NCBI GenBank assembly: GCA_963931865.1
Contig: OZ007510.1
Location: forward strand, 5,867,399-5,931,398
Direction of reading: 5' to 3'
DNA length: 64,000 nt
DNA from: Axinella damicornis
Taxonomy: Eukaryota > Porifera > Demospongiae > Axinellida > Axinellidae
In this document: piece after piece, positions 56,501-64,000 of the stretch
Layout of the letters: each line of letters starts with the position of its first letter
Position numbering within the stretch: the first letter of the stretch is position 1
Notes under the pieces: model-generated
Told to the model about the DNA's origin: nothing
What the model saw: the letters and a program-made list of their open reading frames with translations, nothing else
Databases searched by the model: none
Made by a program: the position numbers and the translations under genes

Positions 56501-59500
56501 TGTATGATTTGCAAGCAGCTTCCAAGCAGAGGTTGGTCGAGATTATCTCGAAAGGTTCCTCCTGTACCCCAAGTGGGTACTCCTTGGTAATGTCACAGGG
56601 AATAACGGCCTTCATTGTGCGACGCAGCAGCTGCTCCCTCTCTTTCCATCCACACTTGCTCACCTCACCACCCTCCAATTCGTTGACAATGTACTTAAAG
56701 AAAGGGCTCCAGTCATGAGCACCGTCCTTGTTCTCCCTCCAGAGCTCAACCTCTCTTCGTTCATTCTCACAGTAGGCAGCAAAGATTATTTCTTTAGTAT
56801 ATGGCACAGCACTGATCAAATGGGATATCACACATCCACCACCAAACTCAAGGATTCTTGCTGAGTGCTTGTCCCATTTGCTGTTGTACCTCTGGTAGAA
56901 AGCATGCAAACACACCGGGATGAATTCCAGGGTTAGCGCTCCCTCTTCATCTTTACTACCTCTTGGTGAAGAGTAGTAGGTTTGGGCATAGGTTTTACAA
57001 CTGAACTCACTGAGATAATCACTCCCTGCAAAAGAATCCATGGCTGATCAATTTTGTATATAGCCAATATACAACTACTATTAATAGCTCACCTGGAAGC
57101 GCTAAATATATATACCACTACTAAACATAGAAGTAATATTTGTAATGGCTTGCTAAGGTGTGTACCCTGAGTGCAGTTTAATGTATTCACGAGGGTGAAG
57201 TGTCAATCAGCTGCCTAGCAACGCTGTGGTACAGTGGACGTTATTCATAGCAAAACATTATCTACCTACAAACATCTGACAATGGGGATTGTTCTCCAGC
57301 ATTCATGACTGCTGGAGAACAATCCCCATTGTCAGATGTTTGTAGGTAGATAATGCGTTGCTAAAATCCAGAATGTTTCTCTGCAATGATACGCGTGACC
57401 GCGCAATAATTGGAGGCGTGGTTCCAAGGCTGTTGGGCATCCATTGACAGCGTGTCTAGTTGAGCGCCACATTATACGTACTTTGTACCGTGACAATGCC
57501 AGCTGCAAATGTCGGCAAAATACAGCACTGTTTTTTCTGTACGTCTCAAAAATCAGCTGAACATATTTAGCTAAAATGCTCTTTGCAGGCAGCTCTTCCA
57601 CTGGTTACTCGAAGGGGCTACGTTGTCATATGGCGAACGAACGTCTTATCGTGGTTTCTCCCCTGCAAGATGTACAAAAACAGGAAAATTGACCTCGCGA
57701 TAACACTGTTAACTGCGTATCTGGCTAGTTCAGAAGCATACTCTCATAAACTCAACGTAGCCCCAGACTTGGCCTGTTTTGATCCTGAGAAAGAACAGTA
57801 GCAGTATAACTTGTGTGCAATGAAACTGAGACATACAGAAAAATTATTTAATTCCATCAATACTGAATAATTCGCTGTCTCCGTTGCTTGCTGCTCCAGA
57901 ACATCCTGGCTTGGTACATAAGTAGCACTTACCATGAAGTGTTTGATTACCACGTTTGGTTTCCATTCATGGCTGGACTTGCAGGTTACAACATATTTTA
58001 GATGACATAATTATTAATTCCAAAATCACTTGCCCACCACCTTAAGAAAGTACTTGTTAAATTCTGGTAGTAGGTCGTTGTTGCACTCTGGGAATTAGAA
58101 GAACGTGGACTAATATCTAGAGCAAGTAAACTAAGACTATGCGTTACTAAGATTTAGATTTATGTTAATTTTAGATAGTGACACTTAAATTGATCTCGTA
58201 CTACTAATGTTTAGTGCCAAAGTGTGCTTGTGTCAGTGAGTGCTGTTTCTACTAAAATTTAGACTTTAATTATCTAATTCTTAGTGGGGTTTTTACCAGT
58301 ATACAGTGTTATTGAGGATTGCTGTGCGAAGACACAATGAAGTTGACTGCCTCCCTCACCTCATCCTGCCACATTCATCTTCAGGTCCAAAGATAAGGGT
58401 GCTATAGCTGTACCACACACGACTTCTCAATCCCATGCATTGTAAGCTGCTAGACCCTCCACGGAAATGAAGGAACCAAAGGGGGGGGGGGGGGGGGGGG
58501 GGAGCAGCTAGACTAACATGCATTGTGGCTCTGCTAGCTACATTGCTGTCTGCTGAAGCTACATGAGCCATCAAAACTTTCAGCAAGTGTAACCTTGAAC
58601 TCTTTGTACTGAATTGGTTTACTTGTCAACCATGGATCATTAACACTCCAGGACAGATGGGAATCAAAAGGAACACTAGTCTCGTTCAGGGGCGGAGATA
58701 TAGGGGGGGGCAGGGGGGGCTTGAGCCCCCCCACTTTCAAAAGCAAGGGGGCTGAGCCCCCCCAAAACAACAGACTGGACGGTACTATCCCACGAAATCT
58801 AGCACTAACTTATAGCTATGTCACCTCGTTTCTTGGGGGCTGGCGTCTCTAACTTACAGTACAAAGCACGAAGGTGCCACGAGAGCCCATCCTGATAACT
58901 GAAAACTGAAGGCGAAAAAATTTTCCGCGCTTTGCACGGACTGATCGGCGCTACGCGCCTCTATGCACCGCCTTCGGCAGCATGCAATTGTGCTATTAGC
59001 CCCCCCACTTTTTGGTAGCTGTCTCTGCCCCTGTCGTTCCCAGACTAAAGGAACACATGCCCTGTGTGCATATACGTATGTATATTAACATGCATATGTT
59101 GAAGAGGTCACAGATCAGACAGATCTAGAATTTGGCCACCCACAGTAAACAATTTCAGCAACTACACATTATCAGTGCAAGAATATAGAAAGGATGCAAA
59201 ATGCAACCTGCACTTTACAAACAAATGTTCTTTCTTCCGAGCCTGCATACAATTTTGATCACTGAGTCTAATTTACTTTCTGTGCTGCTATAAATAAACA
59301 GGCTTTGAAGTCAGACACAGTGGGGTTTTGTATTTGTTGTTGGGGTGCTGGATCTCGTTTTGCCTCCAGGACAACAAACCCTGCCTCCTCCAATGCCTCT
59401 GTTACCTGAGATAGGGTCAGGTACAAACAGTGCCACTTATCTTGTCCGACCATGTAATAGGTTTGTCGTTCGACCACAATCATGGTCATGAAGCCTCCTA

Positions 59501-62500
59501 GCTTCAGCAGCCCCGCGAGCTTCTTCACAGCTGCCTTGTACTCTACATATGATTTGCAAGCAGCTTCCAAGCAGAGGTTGGTCGAGATTATCTCAAAAGG
59601 TTCCTCCTGGACCCCAAGTGGGTACTCCTTGGTAATGTCACAGGGAATAACGGCCTTCATTGTACGACGCAGCAGCTGCTCCCTCTCTTTCCATCCACAT
59701 TGACTCACCTCACCACCCTCCAATTCGTTGACAATGTACTTAAAGAAAGGGCTCCAGTCATGAGCACCGTCCTTGTTCTCTCTCCAGAGCTCAACCTCTC
59801 TTCGTTCATTCTCACAGTAGGCAGCAAAGATTATTTCTTTAGTATATGGCACAGCACTGATCAAATGGGATATCACACATCCACCACCAAACTCGAGGAT
59901 TCTTGCTGAGTGCTTGTCCCATTTGCTGTTGTACCTCTGGTAGAAAGCATGCAAACACGCCAAGAAGAATTCCTGGGCTCCCTCTTCATCTTCATTACCT
60001 CTTGCTGATGAGTAGAAGGTTTGGGCATAGGTTTTACAATTGAACTCACTCAGATAATCACTCCCTGCCAAAGAATCCATGGCTGATCGGCTAACTACCA
60101 GACCTCACCAGGAAGTGCTAAATATACAACTACTAAACATAGAATGAACATTATTCATAGCAAGAATCATCTACCTACAAACATCTGACAATGGGGATTG
60201 TTCTCCAACATTCAGTACAAGGTTATTGAGGATTGCATGCTTGCTATGCAAAGACAACAATGAAGTTGACTGCCTACCTCACCTCTCTCATAGCTCCCAG
60301 GGCCCTCTCAGTTTGTCCTCCTTTCCCCCGTACCCTTGACTTCCTTCTCTCCCTCTACCCTCCCTCGTTCCTCTCCCATAACTATGGGTTTATGCTATGA
60401 AAAAACATCTAGGGGCTTAGAATGCAGAACAAGAAACACAAATTCACTATTTAGTGTGTAACTACCTCTCGAAGTCAGACAAGGAGCAAACTCTTTGGAA
60501 GACTTTGAAGGAGTGCAGATAGGACTGGGAGCAAAAGGGAAGGAAGAAGTGGGGAGGAAGCAGAAAACTAACTCATATTATCAATCTACTCCAGTAATGT
60601 GTGTCCACTGTGAAAATATTAATGCTGAATAGTCTGGATTAATATCCAACCACAAATAATGTTTTTTTTTTAAGGCAATGGTTACTTTTATCTAAAGTAA
60701 CAGGGTGTGGTGATGCTTTGCTGTTCTGACATTGAACATCAGATATCCACAAGAGTTTTTGACTTCTTGAGCGTTTTACCTCACCCCAGGTTACCGACTT
60801 CCAAATCAACAGGTTTACCAATTTATCACTGAATACATAATTTCCAAGTAGCTATATTCACTCCCAGAATACCACATCTGTTATGTACCTGCAGTTGTCT
60901 AATTTTAGTGTAGAGTCTACTGGTGGTGATGAGCAACTTAAATAAACCATCTGAATAACAAACACGGCTCTCCTGTATTTACCACCCTATACAGGCCTTG
61001 GGAAAACTTTGCCTTGTTTTCAACTGCTCTGAGGGGTTAGACTACCAAGTAAGCTCTAAATATCATGTCACTTCAAATTGTCCAAGTTTGACACGCATAT
61101 TTTATTAGATGATGGGCAGATTTTTCTCTGGGCTCTGCCAATCTGGGATCTGGTGTTGCTTTGACGAGTTCAACAGGATCAACGTTGAGGTTCTTTCGGT
61201 TGTAGCCCAGCAGCTGCAGATCATCAAAGCAGCTAAGGATGCACATGCAGTGAGGTAGCTATGACTGCCACACAGGTTACAGTACTGTTGATTTGCTGAA
61301 GGTTCTGAAGTATGATGTCCATTTAAGGATTCCTAACCTCTCCAGATTCATCTTTGAAGACAGGGAGGTGAAGCTTGTTCCTACCTGTGCTGTCTTCATC
61401 ACTATGAATCCTGGGTAAGTTGGTTGCTACATTAACACGAGCATTAGTCTGTTGGAGGGACCTATGCAGAGAAGACTGTATCCAAAATTTTGATTGTTGT
61501 AGTTATGCAGGTCGTGTGCAGCTCCCAGACAATCTGAAGTCCTTCTTCCGGCCGGTAGCCATGATGGTCCCTGATACAACCGTAATTGTGGAAGTGCTAC
61601 TCTACACATGTGGCTTCACCAGTGCACCCTTGCTGGCTGTGAAACTCACAAAGTTATATGAAATGGCCGAGATGCAGTTATCTCACCAGGTGCATAAGCA
61701 TTGTTTTTCAGGCTCTAGTTAGAGTTTGTCATGAACCATGATTCTACAGCAGTACATTTTCTTGATGTGTAGATGCACTATGACTTTGGCCTTCGAGCAG
61801 TTAAAGCTGTTGTCCTTCTTGCCAGAGATTATCTGCAGAAGGAAAGAAGGTACTTACGCTACTCTTCCAACTTGTATTGGGAGGACAGATTGGATGTACA
61901 TGTTGTGTGTTACTCATGTGTATAGGAATGATGATGCGATGTTTGTTGAGGAGAGAGCATTGCTCCAAGCTCTTCAAGATTCTGAGCTGTCCAAGTTAGA
62001 CACAAGTGATGCACTGGTTATGAACATGCTGCTGGGTGACCTATTCAAGGTCAACACTCAGGGAACTGCAAATGATCTCCTGAAGGTAATGCATTGCATG
62101 GACCTTTGCTACAAGACACAGAGTATGCGCCATGGATGATAATGGCCTTGGTATTGTAGATTGCAGACGTTCCATGACTTTGTTTCTATTTTTGCAGAGC
62201 TACCTTGTTTCTGCAATGGAAGAGTGCCAGCTGCAACCTCATCAAGGGCAACTACTGAAGTGCATCCAGCTATATAACACCATTCTTGTTCGTCATGGTG
62301 TCGTGGTGCTGGGGCCAACTGGCGGAGGAAAGAGCACAGTGTTCCGACTGCTCAGGAAAGCCCTTAACAATGCACATGAAGACTACTATGGCCACAAAAG
62401 GAAAGTACTTGGAAAGATGTCACTTAGTGCAAGCTTATCCTTGGCGGGCTCAATCAGTGAGGTATGAATCCCACGCGTAGCTATACATCCATGTGGCATA

Positions 62501-64000
62501 ATTATGTCAAGTTTTGCTACATTTGAAGACAAGCATACTTTCGGTGTTCATTTTCCCACAGTTGCTTAGATCAGGCTCTACTCACTGTCAGCTGAAATCT
62601 ATCAATCCCAAGTCCCTCTCACTTGAAGAGCTGTATGGATGCTATAACCCACTTAGCCTGGAATGGAAGACGGGAGTCCTGGCAAATATCTTAAGTGCAT
62701 TTTCCCATTGTACTGAAACGCAGTTACAGACATTGAATGAGACTGCCCCGGAAGATGGAGGAAACAATGCTAAAGATGCACATATAGAAGCAGTGTCTGT
62801 TAACAGTGTTGATACCAGTCAATCGAGTGTAGAATTGATTAGTCACAACCTGGATCTCAGCCACTCGACTCTAGGGGATGGCACGTTGGAAGAAAGCTCA
62901 TCCTCAGAGAAGAAAGGAGACCATCACCCTGCAGGTGGCTCTAATAATATTACAAATGCTTTCATGACTGCACTGCTGAGTGAACTGCTGTGTACAACAT
63001 GCATGATTATACTTTAGGATCTTGCAAACATGTAGGTGAATGGTTTCTACTGCTCAATTGTGCCGTGCATAACTTCCACAGGTATGTCGTACCCTTCATG
63101 CGCACCAGTTGGATGGAATTGGATGATACTGGATGGTCCAGTGGATCCAGGTTGGGTGGAGAATCTCAACTCTACCCTGGACGACTCAAAACTACTCTGT
63201 CTGACCAATGGAGAGAGAATCCAGCTCCTTCCAGGCATGAGGATACTTTTTGAGACAGACAATCTCTTCAATGCTTCTCCAGCCACTGTCAGCCGTTGTG
63301 GAGTGATTTACATGGTAAGAGAGTGGTCTGTAATACTATCAGTTTGGATTGAAGTTGCATTATGGTCACAACTTGCATTCACAGGGTACTCAAGACCTTG
63401 GTTGGAGGCCATACATTTTATCGTGGATGAAGAATCTTCCAAAGGATGTATGTTCTATTTCTTAACAACTGAAGTATGGTCTATAATCATAGAGCTACAT
63501 TTGAATCTACGTTTATGCATACCTCTGCAGTTTCCAGAAGAAGGAAAGCAGCATTTGCTGGCCCTGTTTGACCACAGTGTGGACAAGGGATTGAGGTTCC
63601 TAAAGGATCATGCATCAGAGCTATGTTGTCCAGTTCCAGGCTTCAGTGCTGTTGCTACACTGTGCCACATGCTTTTGGCTTTGCTGGAGCATGTTTCCAA
63701 TGAATGCGGTGGATTTGGACCCTGCAGTAGTTACTTCAAGTTGGATGCACAAAAACAAGAAGAAGAGAGCAGCATTAGCCCACAGAGACAAACTCTGGCT
63801 GGTATCCATATACCAGCAAAGCACCAATCCCAGCCAAGGGTGATCAGAATGAGACAAGCAGTCTTAGAAAAGAACACACTGCCATTTCTCCATCGACACC
63901 CAGAATGCTTCTGTGATCTTCTTGGAAAGATATTTGTATTTTGCTTTACGTGGGCCTTTGGAGGCTGTTTCAAACAAGTGGAAGAAGAAACTGGTTCAGA
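35650..64000 (+). CDS. Axonemal dynein heavy chain (DNAH6/DNAH14-like), 5' part, 37 exons
   Basis: Microtubule motor of the ciliary axoneme. Exons: 35650-35685, 35890-36585, 36652-36758, 37231-37293, 37433-37564, 37732-37879, 38412-38469, 38653-38982, 39495-40036, 40666-40788, 40938-41111, 41394-41612, 43675-43746, 44093-44286, 44562-44785, 44991-45187, 45270-45350, 45465-45632, 45866-45987, 46447-46556, 46788-46849, 46946-47050, 47324-47442, 47556-47718, 48761-49014, 49083-49314, 60995-61048, 61109-61254, 61346-61414, 61503-61689, 61773-61849, 61926-62085, 62198-62461, 62562-62934, 63082-63314, 63385-63447, 63531 to the edge. Phases agree throughout (about 2,275 aa). Linker: [23 protein letters not shown]1: Walker A GPAGTGKS, Walker [10 protein letters not shown], sensor FITMNPG. 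AAA2: [31 protein letters not shown]. The tail resembles DNAH6 (KWKAF-like [11 protein letters not shown]), but the paralogue is unresolved. An acidic/Ser-rich insert of about 90 residues sits inside AAA2. The AAA3-AAA6, stalk and C-terminal domain lie outside the window. Confidence 0.95.
36979..37018. repeat. Poly-G run, about 39 bases
   Basis: Uninterrupted G homopolymer in dynein intron 3. Similar runs occur at 26866-26894, 32178-32206, 42641-42661, 44486-44522 and 58481-58502. Confidence 0.9.
39309..39385 (+). repeat. tRNA-like (SINE head) sequence
   Basis: A-box-like TGGCTTTGTGG at about 39316, a 17-nt anticodon-arm-like TCTGAACGGTGTTCAGA (5-bp stem, 7-nt loop), and B-box-like GGATCCAAATCC at 39362-39373. 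The acceptor stem does not pair well, so a functional tRNA is unlikely; a tRNA-derived SINE head in dynein intron 8 fits better. Confidence 0.4.
40340..40432. mobile_element. Diverged TAGCCTTGTTCC...GGGAACGAGGC element
   Basis: CTAGCCTTGTTCCTGGCTC at the left and TTTGGGAACGAGGCAACC at the right, about 90 bp apart, in dynein intron 9. A worn member of the dispersed family. Confidence 0.5.
41662..43594. mobile_element. 1.9-kb element with about 510-bp inverted repeats
   Basis: The ends GCGGTGGCCCTGGAGGTCGC and complement are flanked by ACAGCTC (41654-41660 and 43595-43601). One extra T lies before the left end, so the duplication is 7-8 bp. The arms (about 41662-42175 and 43083-43594) are close to identical and are filled with tandem words such as CCTAATACC, CCAATGCGCAATA and CGATACACAATA. 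The 900-bp centre holds no transposase; open frames there are short. It occupies dynein intron 12. Confidence 0.85.
43854..44091. repeat. (CA)n microsatellite abutting a splice acceptor
   Basis: About 240 bp of CA with CG and TG interruptions. It runs directly into the AAG acceptor of dynein exon 14 (44093), leaving no normal polypyrimidine tract. Cys-Val and Thr-His open frames over it are artefacts. Confidence 0.9.
44486..44554. repeat. C homopolymer (37 bases) followed by (CA)n
   Basis: It lies just upstream of the acceptor ATGTAG of dynein exon 15 (44562). Confidence 0.9.
47807..48439. mobile_element. 633-bp MULE-like element with 9-bp target duplication
   Basis: Ends GGGCAACTGGAAAAGCAGGG and complement; inverted repeats are about 140 bp and contain GGGAACGGGAAC tandem words. 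AATACAAGG flanks both sides (47798-47806 and 48440-48448). The centre (about 47960-48290) is unique, non-coding sequence. In dynein intron 24. Confidence 0.88.
49414..49724. mobile_element. CAGGG-ended element with 5-bp target duplication (hAT-like)
   Basis: Ends CAGGGCCGTAGGAGTAGG and (inverted) CAGGCCCGTAGGAAGCAA; AGTGG at 49409-49413 and 49725-49729. 311 bp, non-coding, in dynein intron 26. Confidence 0.65.
50160..50965. repeat. Segmental tandem duplication, about 335-bp period
   Basis: The block beginning TGTGGTGTTCTTTTCAAAAG occurs at 50370 and 50705, with a GGTATATGAGCGTTGCCTTG block at 50170, 50250 and 50570. The array is bounded by the TAGCCTTGTTCCCAGGCC end (50472, 50807) and its complement at 50943-50965, so it probably grew by duplication inside one palindromic element. 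Confidence 0.75.
51344..52156 (-). CDS. NNMT/PNMT/TEMT-family methyltransferase, copy 1
   Basis: Class I SAM-dependent small-molecule N-methyltransferase, 270 aa, intronless. I chose the ATG at 52156 ([10 protein letters not shown]) because it aligns with the starts of the two sister copies; an in-frame extension to 52306 exists. Visible family blocks: ILEFGGG with ISRLISAV (SAM motif I), a [16 protein letters not shown] post-motif typical of [47 protein letters not shown] read as consecutive short blocks, then YYTVGQDKW and the EEAGFVV region near the end. The usual CLEAAC is CLECAS here, unlike copies 2 and 3. Vertebrate members methylate nicotinamide, noradrenaline or thioethers; the substrate here is unknown. 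Nested antisense in dynein intron 26. Likely cytosolic: no signal peptide. Confidence 0.9.
   Translation of the reverse strand: MDYFAGNDYLSKFSCKTYVQTFYSSVRGSEDEEGAQEFFLVCLHAFYKRYNSKWDKHSARILEFGGGCAISRLISAVLYSKEIIFAAYLENERREVELWRENKDGAHDWSPFFKYIVNELEGGEVSHCGWKEREQLLRRTMKAIIPCDITKEYPLGVQEETFEIISTHLCLECASKSYIEYKAAVKKLAGLLKLGGFMTMSVVERETYYTVGQDKWYCLYLTLSQVTEALEEAGFVVLEAKRDPAPQQQIQNPTLSDFKAWLFIAAQKVN
52273..53912. mobile_element. Composite repeat region (minisatellite element copy B and others)
   Basis: 52273-52375 matches the tail of the 19.5-kb element (AATTGAAGTACGAAGGTCG, then a CA tract). 53510-53912 carries the same element inverted: GAACGTTCGAGAA, then GGACGCAATCG-type minisatellite units (53590-53830), ending AGCTGAGCGAGCGAAGCTAC. 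A 36-bp direct repeat (ATACTCGTGCGCGCGCC...) at about 52240 and 53168 brackets the first part. Between lie GGCCCGAATTACCCCG words as an inverted pair (52511-52561 and 52690-52730). No gene found. Confidence 0.5.
53209..53483. repeat. Hairpin element, arms about 85 bp
   Basis: CTAACCAAAAATCTCTGGTA at 53209 and the complement ending at 53483. The arms include GCGGTGGAGGTGCGCTGTCA and GGCGGAAGCTTTTT. Embedded in the composite region. Confidence 0.75.
53998..54349. mobile_element. MULE-like fold-back element, diverged
   Basis: The left end GTCTTTTATATTCACTGGAT and right end (inverted) GTCTTTATTTACTGGACTGG resemble the GTCTGTATTCGGTGGACTGG of the complete MULE. Inner arms, 54090-54140 and 54215-54270, pair through AAAATGCCTTATTTAGTGTA. 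Two TAGCCTCGTTCCCAGGCC palindromes sit near its ends. No clean target duplication. A partial sister copy is at about 55762-55935. Confidence 0.6.
54029..54073. mobile_element. TAGCCTCGTTCCCAGGCC palindromic element
   Basis: TTAGCCTCGTTCCCAGGCC at the left and AAACGAGGCTAG at the right. A near copy with a 6-bp centre lies at 54289-54325. Confidence 0.7.
54812..55321. mobile_element. 510-bp TIR element with TA duplication
   Basis: Ends CCGTATTTCTGCGATCAACT and (inverted) CCGTATTTCCGCGATCAAAT, with flanking TA at 54810-54811 and 55322-55323. Subterminal GAGGGCGGCCACTAATCGA-type words recur in both halves. Non-coding. Confidence 0.75.
56223..57041 (-). CDS. NNMT/PNMT/TEMT-family methyltransferase, copy 2
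   Basis: 272 aa, single exon, start at 57041 ([10 protein letters not shown]). Same blocks as the neighbours: [74 protein letters not shown]. It differs by a two-residue insertion near residue 38 (GALTLEFIP instead of GAQEFF) and keeps the canonical CLEAAC motif. The coding parts of the three copies look about 90% identical by eye, so the duplication is recent. Antisense to dynein, in the same intron as copies 1 and 3. Confidence 0.9.
   Translation of the reverse strand: MDSFAGSDYLSEFSCKTYAQTYYSSPRGSKDEEGALTLEFIPVCLHAFYQRYNSKWDKHSARILEFGGGCVISHLISAVPYTKEIIFAAYCENERREVELWRENKDGAHDWSPFFKYIVNELEGGEVSKCGWKEREQLLRRTMKAVIPCDITKEYPLGVQEEPFEIISTNLCLEAACKSYIEYKAAVKKLAGLLKLGGFMTMSVVERETYYTVGQDKWYNLYLTLSQVTEALEEAGFVVLEAKRDPATQQQIQNPTQCDFKAFLFIAAQKVN
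57256..57355. repeat. Perfect 45-bp inverted repeat with 10-bp loop
   Basis: Left arm CATTATCTACCTACAAACAT... (57256-57300), loop 57301-57310, right arm 57311-57355; no mismatches. Single copies of the arm lie upstream of copy 3 (60168-60206) and, diverged, at about 55390-55445. Confidence 0.9.
57356..58686. other. Intronic stretch with no recognised gene
   Basis: Open frames are short and unrecognised. The region holds a G homopolymer (58481-58502) and diverged copies of the sequence around the methyltransferase 5' flanks (58500-58680 resembles 55460-55640), so it is mostly segmental-duplication material. Confidence 0.5.
58687..59033. mobile_element. CAGGGGC-ended element with 5-bp target duplication (hAT-like)
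   Basis: Starts CAGGGGCGGAGATATAGGGG and ends GTCTCTGCCCCTG; TCGTT flanks it at 58682-58686 and 59034-59038. 347 bp, non-coding, with GCCCCCCCACTTT near both ends. Confidence 0.65.
59268..60080 (-). CDS. NNMT/PNMT/TEMT-family methyltransferase, copy 3
   Basis: 270 aa, single exon, start at 60080 ([10 protein letters not shown]). Blocks: [84 protein letters not shown]. It is closer to copy 2 in the CLEAAC region and to copy 1 in the [11 protein letters not shown] region, which suggests gene conversion or a shared ancestor. All three share the same downstream flank (short CA/TG-rich text ending at the stop) and an upstream word ATCTACCTACAAACATCTGA, so the duplicated unit is larger than the CDS. 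Confidence 0.9.
   Translation of the reverse strand: MDSLAGSDYLSEFNCKTYAQTFYSSARGNEDEEGAQEFFLACLHAFYQRYNSKWDKHSARILEFGGGCVISHLISAVPYTKEIIFAAYCENERREVELWRENKDGAHDWSPFFKYIVNELEGGEVSQCGWKEREQLLRRTMKAVIPCDITKEYPLGVQEEPFEIISTNLCLEAACKSYVEYKAAVKKLAGLLKLGGFMTMIVVERQTYYMVGQDKWHCLYLTLSQVTEALEEAGFVVLEAKRDPAPQQQIQNPTVSDFKACLFIAAQKVN
60081..60994. other. End of dynein intron 26
   Basis: Contains the upstream flank of methyltransferase copy 3 (possible promoter at 60081-60170), a C/T-rich stretch at 60290-60380, and otherwise nothing recognised before the acceptor at 60994. Confidence 0.5.

Overview
The window is animal nuclear DNA: genes with many short exons and GT-AG introns, an axonemal dynein, Paf1, and dense transposon debris in the introns. 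A sponge (demosponge) is my best guess, from the intronless TKL-type kinase, the MULE, Ulp1/PHD and LINE relics of a kind I associate with sponges and cnidarians, and the compact spacing between genes. That is inference; no marker gene here settles it.

Layout. At 1-4.4 kb lie two minus-strand genes: an AIRIM (C1orf109)-like gene of which two exons can be read, and a complete intronless kinase with a coiled coil and a C-terminal zinc ribbon. At 4.4-7.6 kb is an intergenic stretch with a Merlin/ISXO2-type relic and a 5'-truncated LINE. At 7.8-9.8 kb a DUF985 cupin gene on the minus strand is split inside a codon by a 1,378-bp fold-back element, which itself holds two further nested insertions. 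It is head to head with Paf1, with 173 bp between the start codons. Paf1 (9963-34803, plus strand, 14 exons, about 431 aa) is complete. Its introns hold a hAT MITE, a 735-bp CCCT tract, Ulp1/PHD relics, a gypsy relic, and inside that relic an apparently intact MULE transposon of 4,937 bp (82-bp inverted repeats, 9-bp target duplication, four-exon transposase). Paf1 intron 12 carries two hammerhead-ribozyme-like motifs.

From 35650 to the right edge runs an axonemal dynein heavy chain on the plus strand: 37 exons traced with consistent phase, about 2,275 residues, covering tail, linker, AAA1 and AAA2. The gene leaves the window before AAA3. Its 11.7-kb intron after the AAA1 Walker A motif hosts three antisense, intronless NNMT/PNMT-type methyltransferase genes plus more small transposons.

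The kinase, Paf1 and dynein are unrelated in function; there is no operon logic. The unifying theme is transposition. At least three elements have 9-bp target duplications and long inverted repeats whose subterminal parts are runs of short GGA-type or GGGAAC tandem repeats. A second set has CAGGG termini and 5-bp duplications. A third is a dispersed short palindrome with TAGCCTCGTTCCCAGGC ends. All exon and phase work was done by eye from the sequence, and family names rest on remembered motifs rather than searches.
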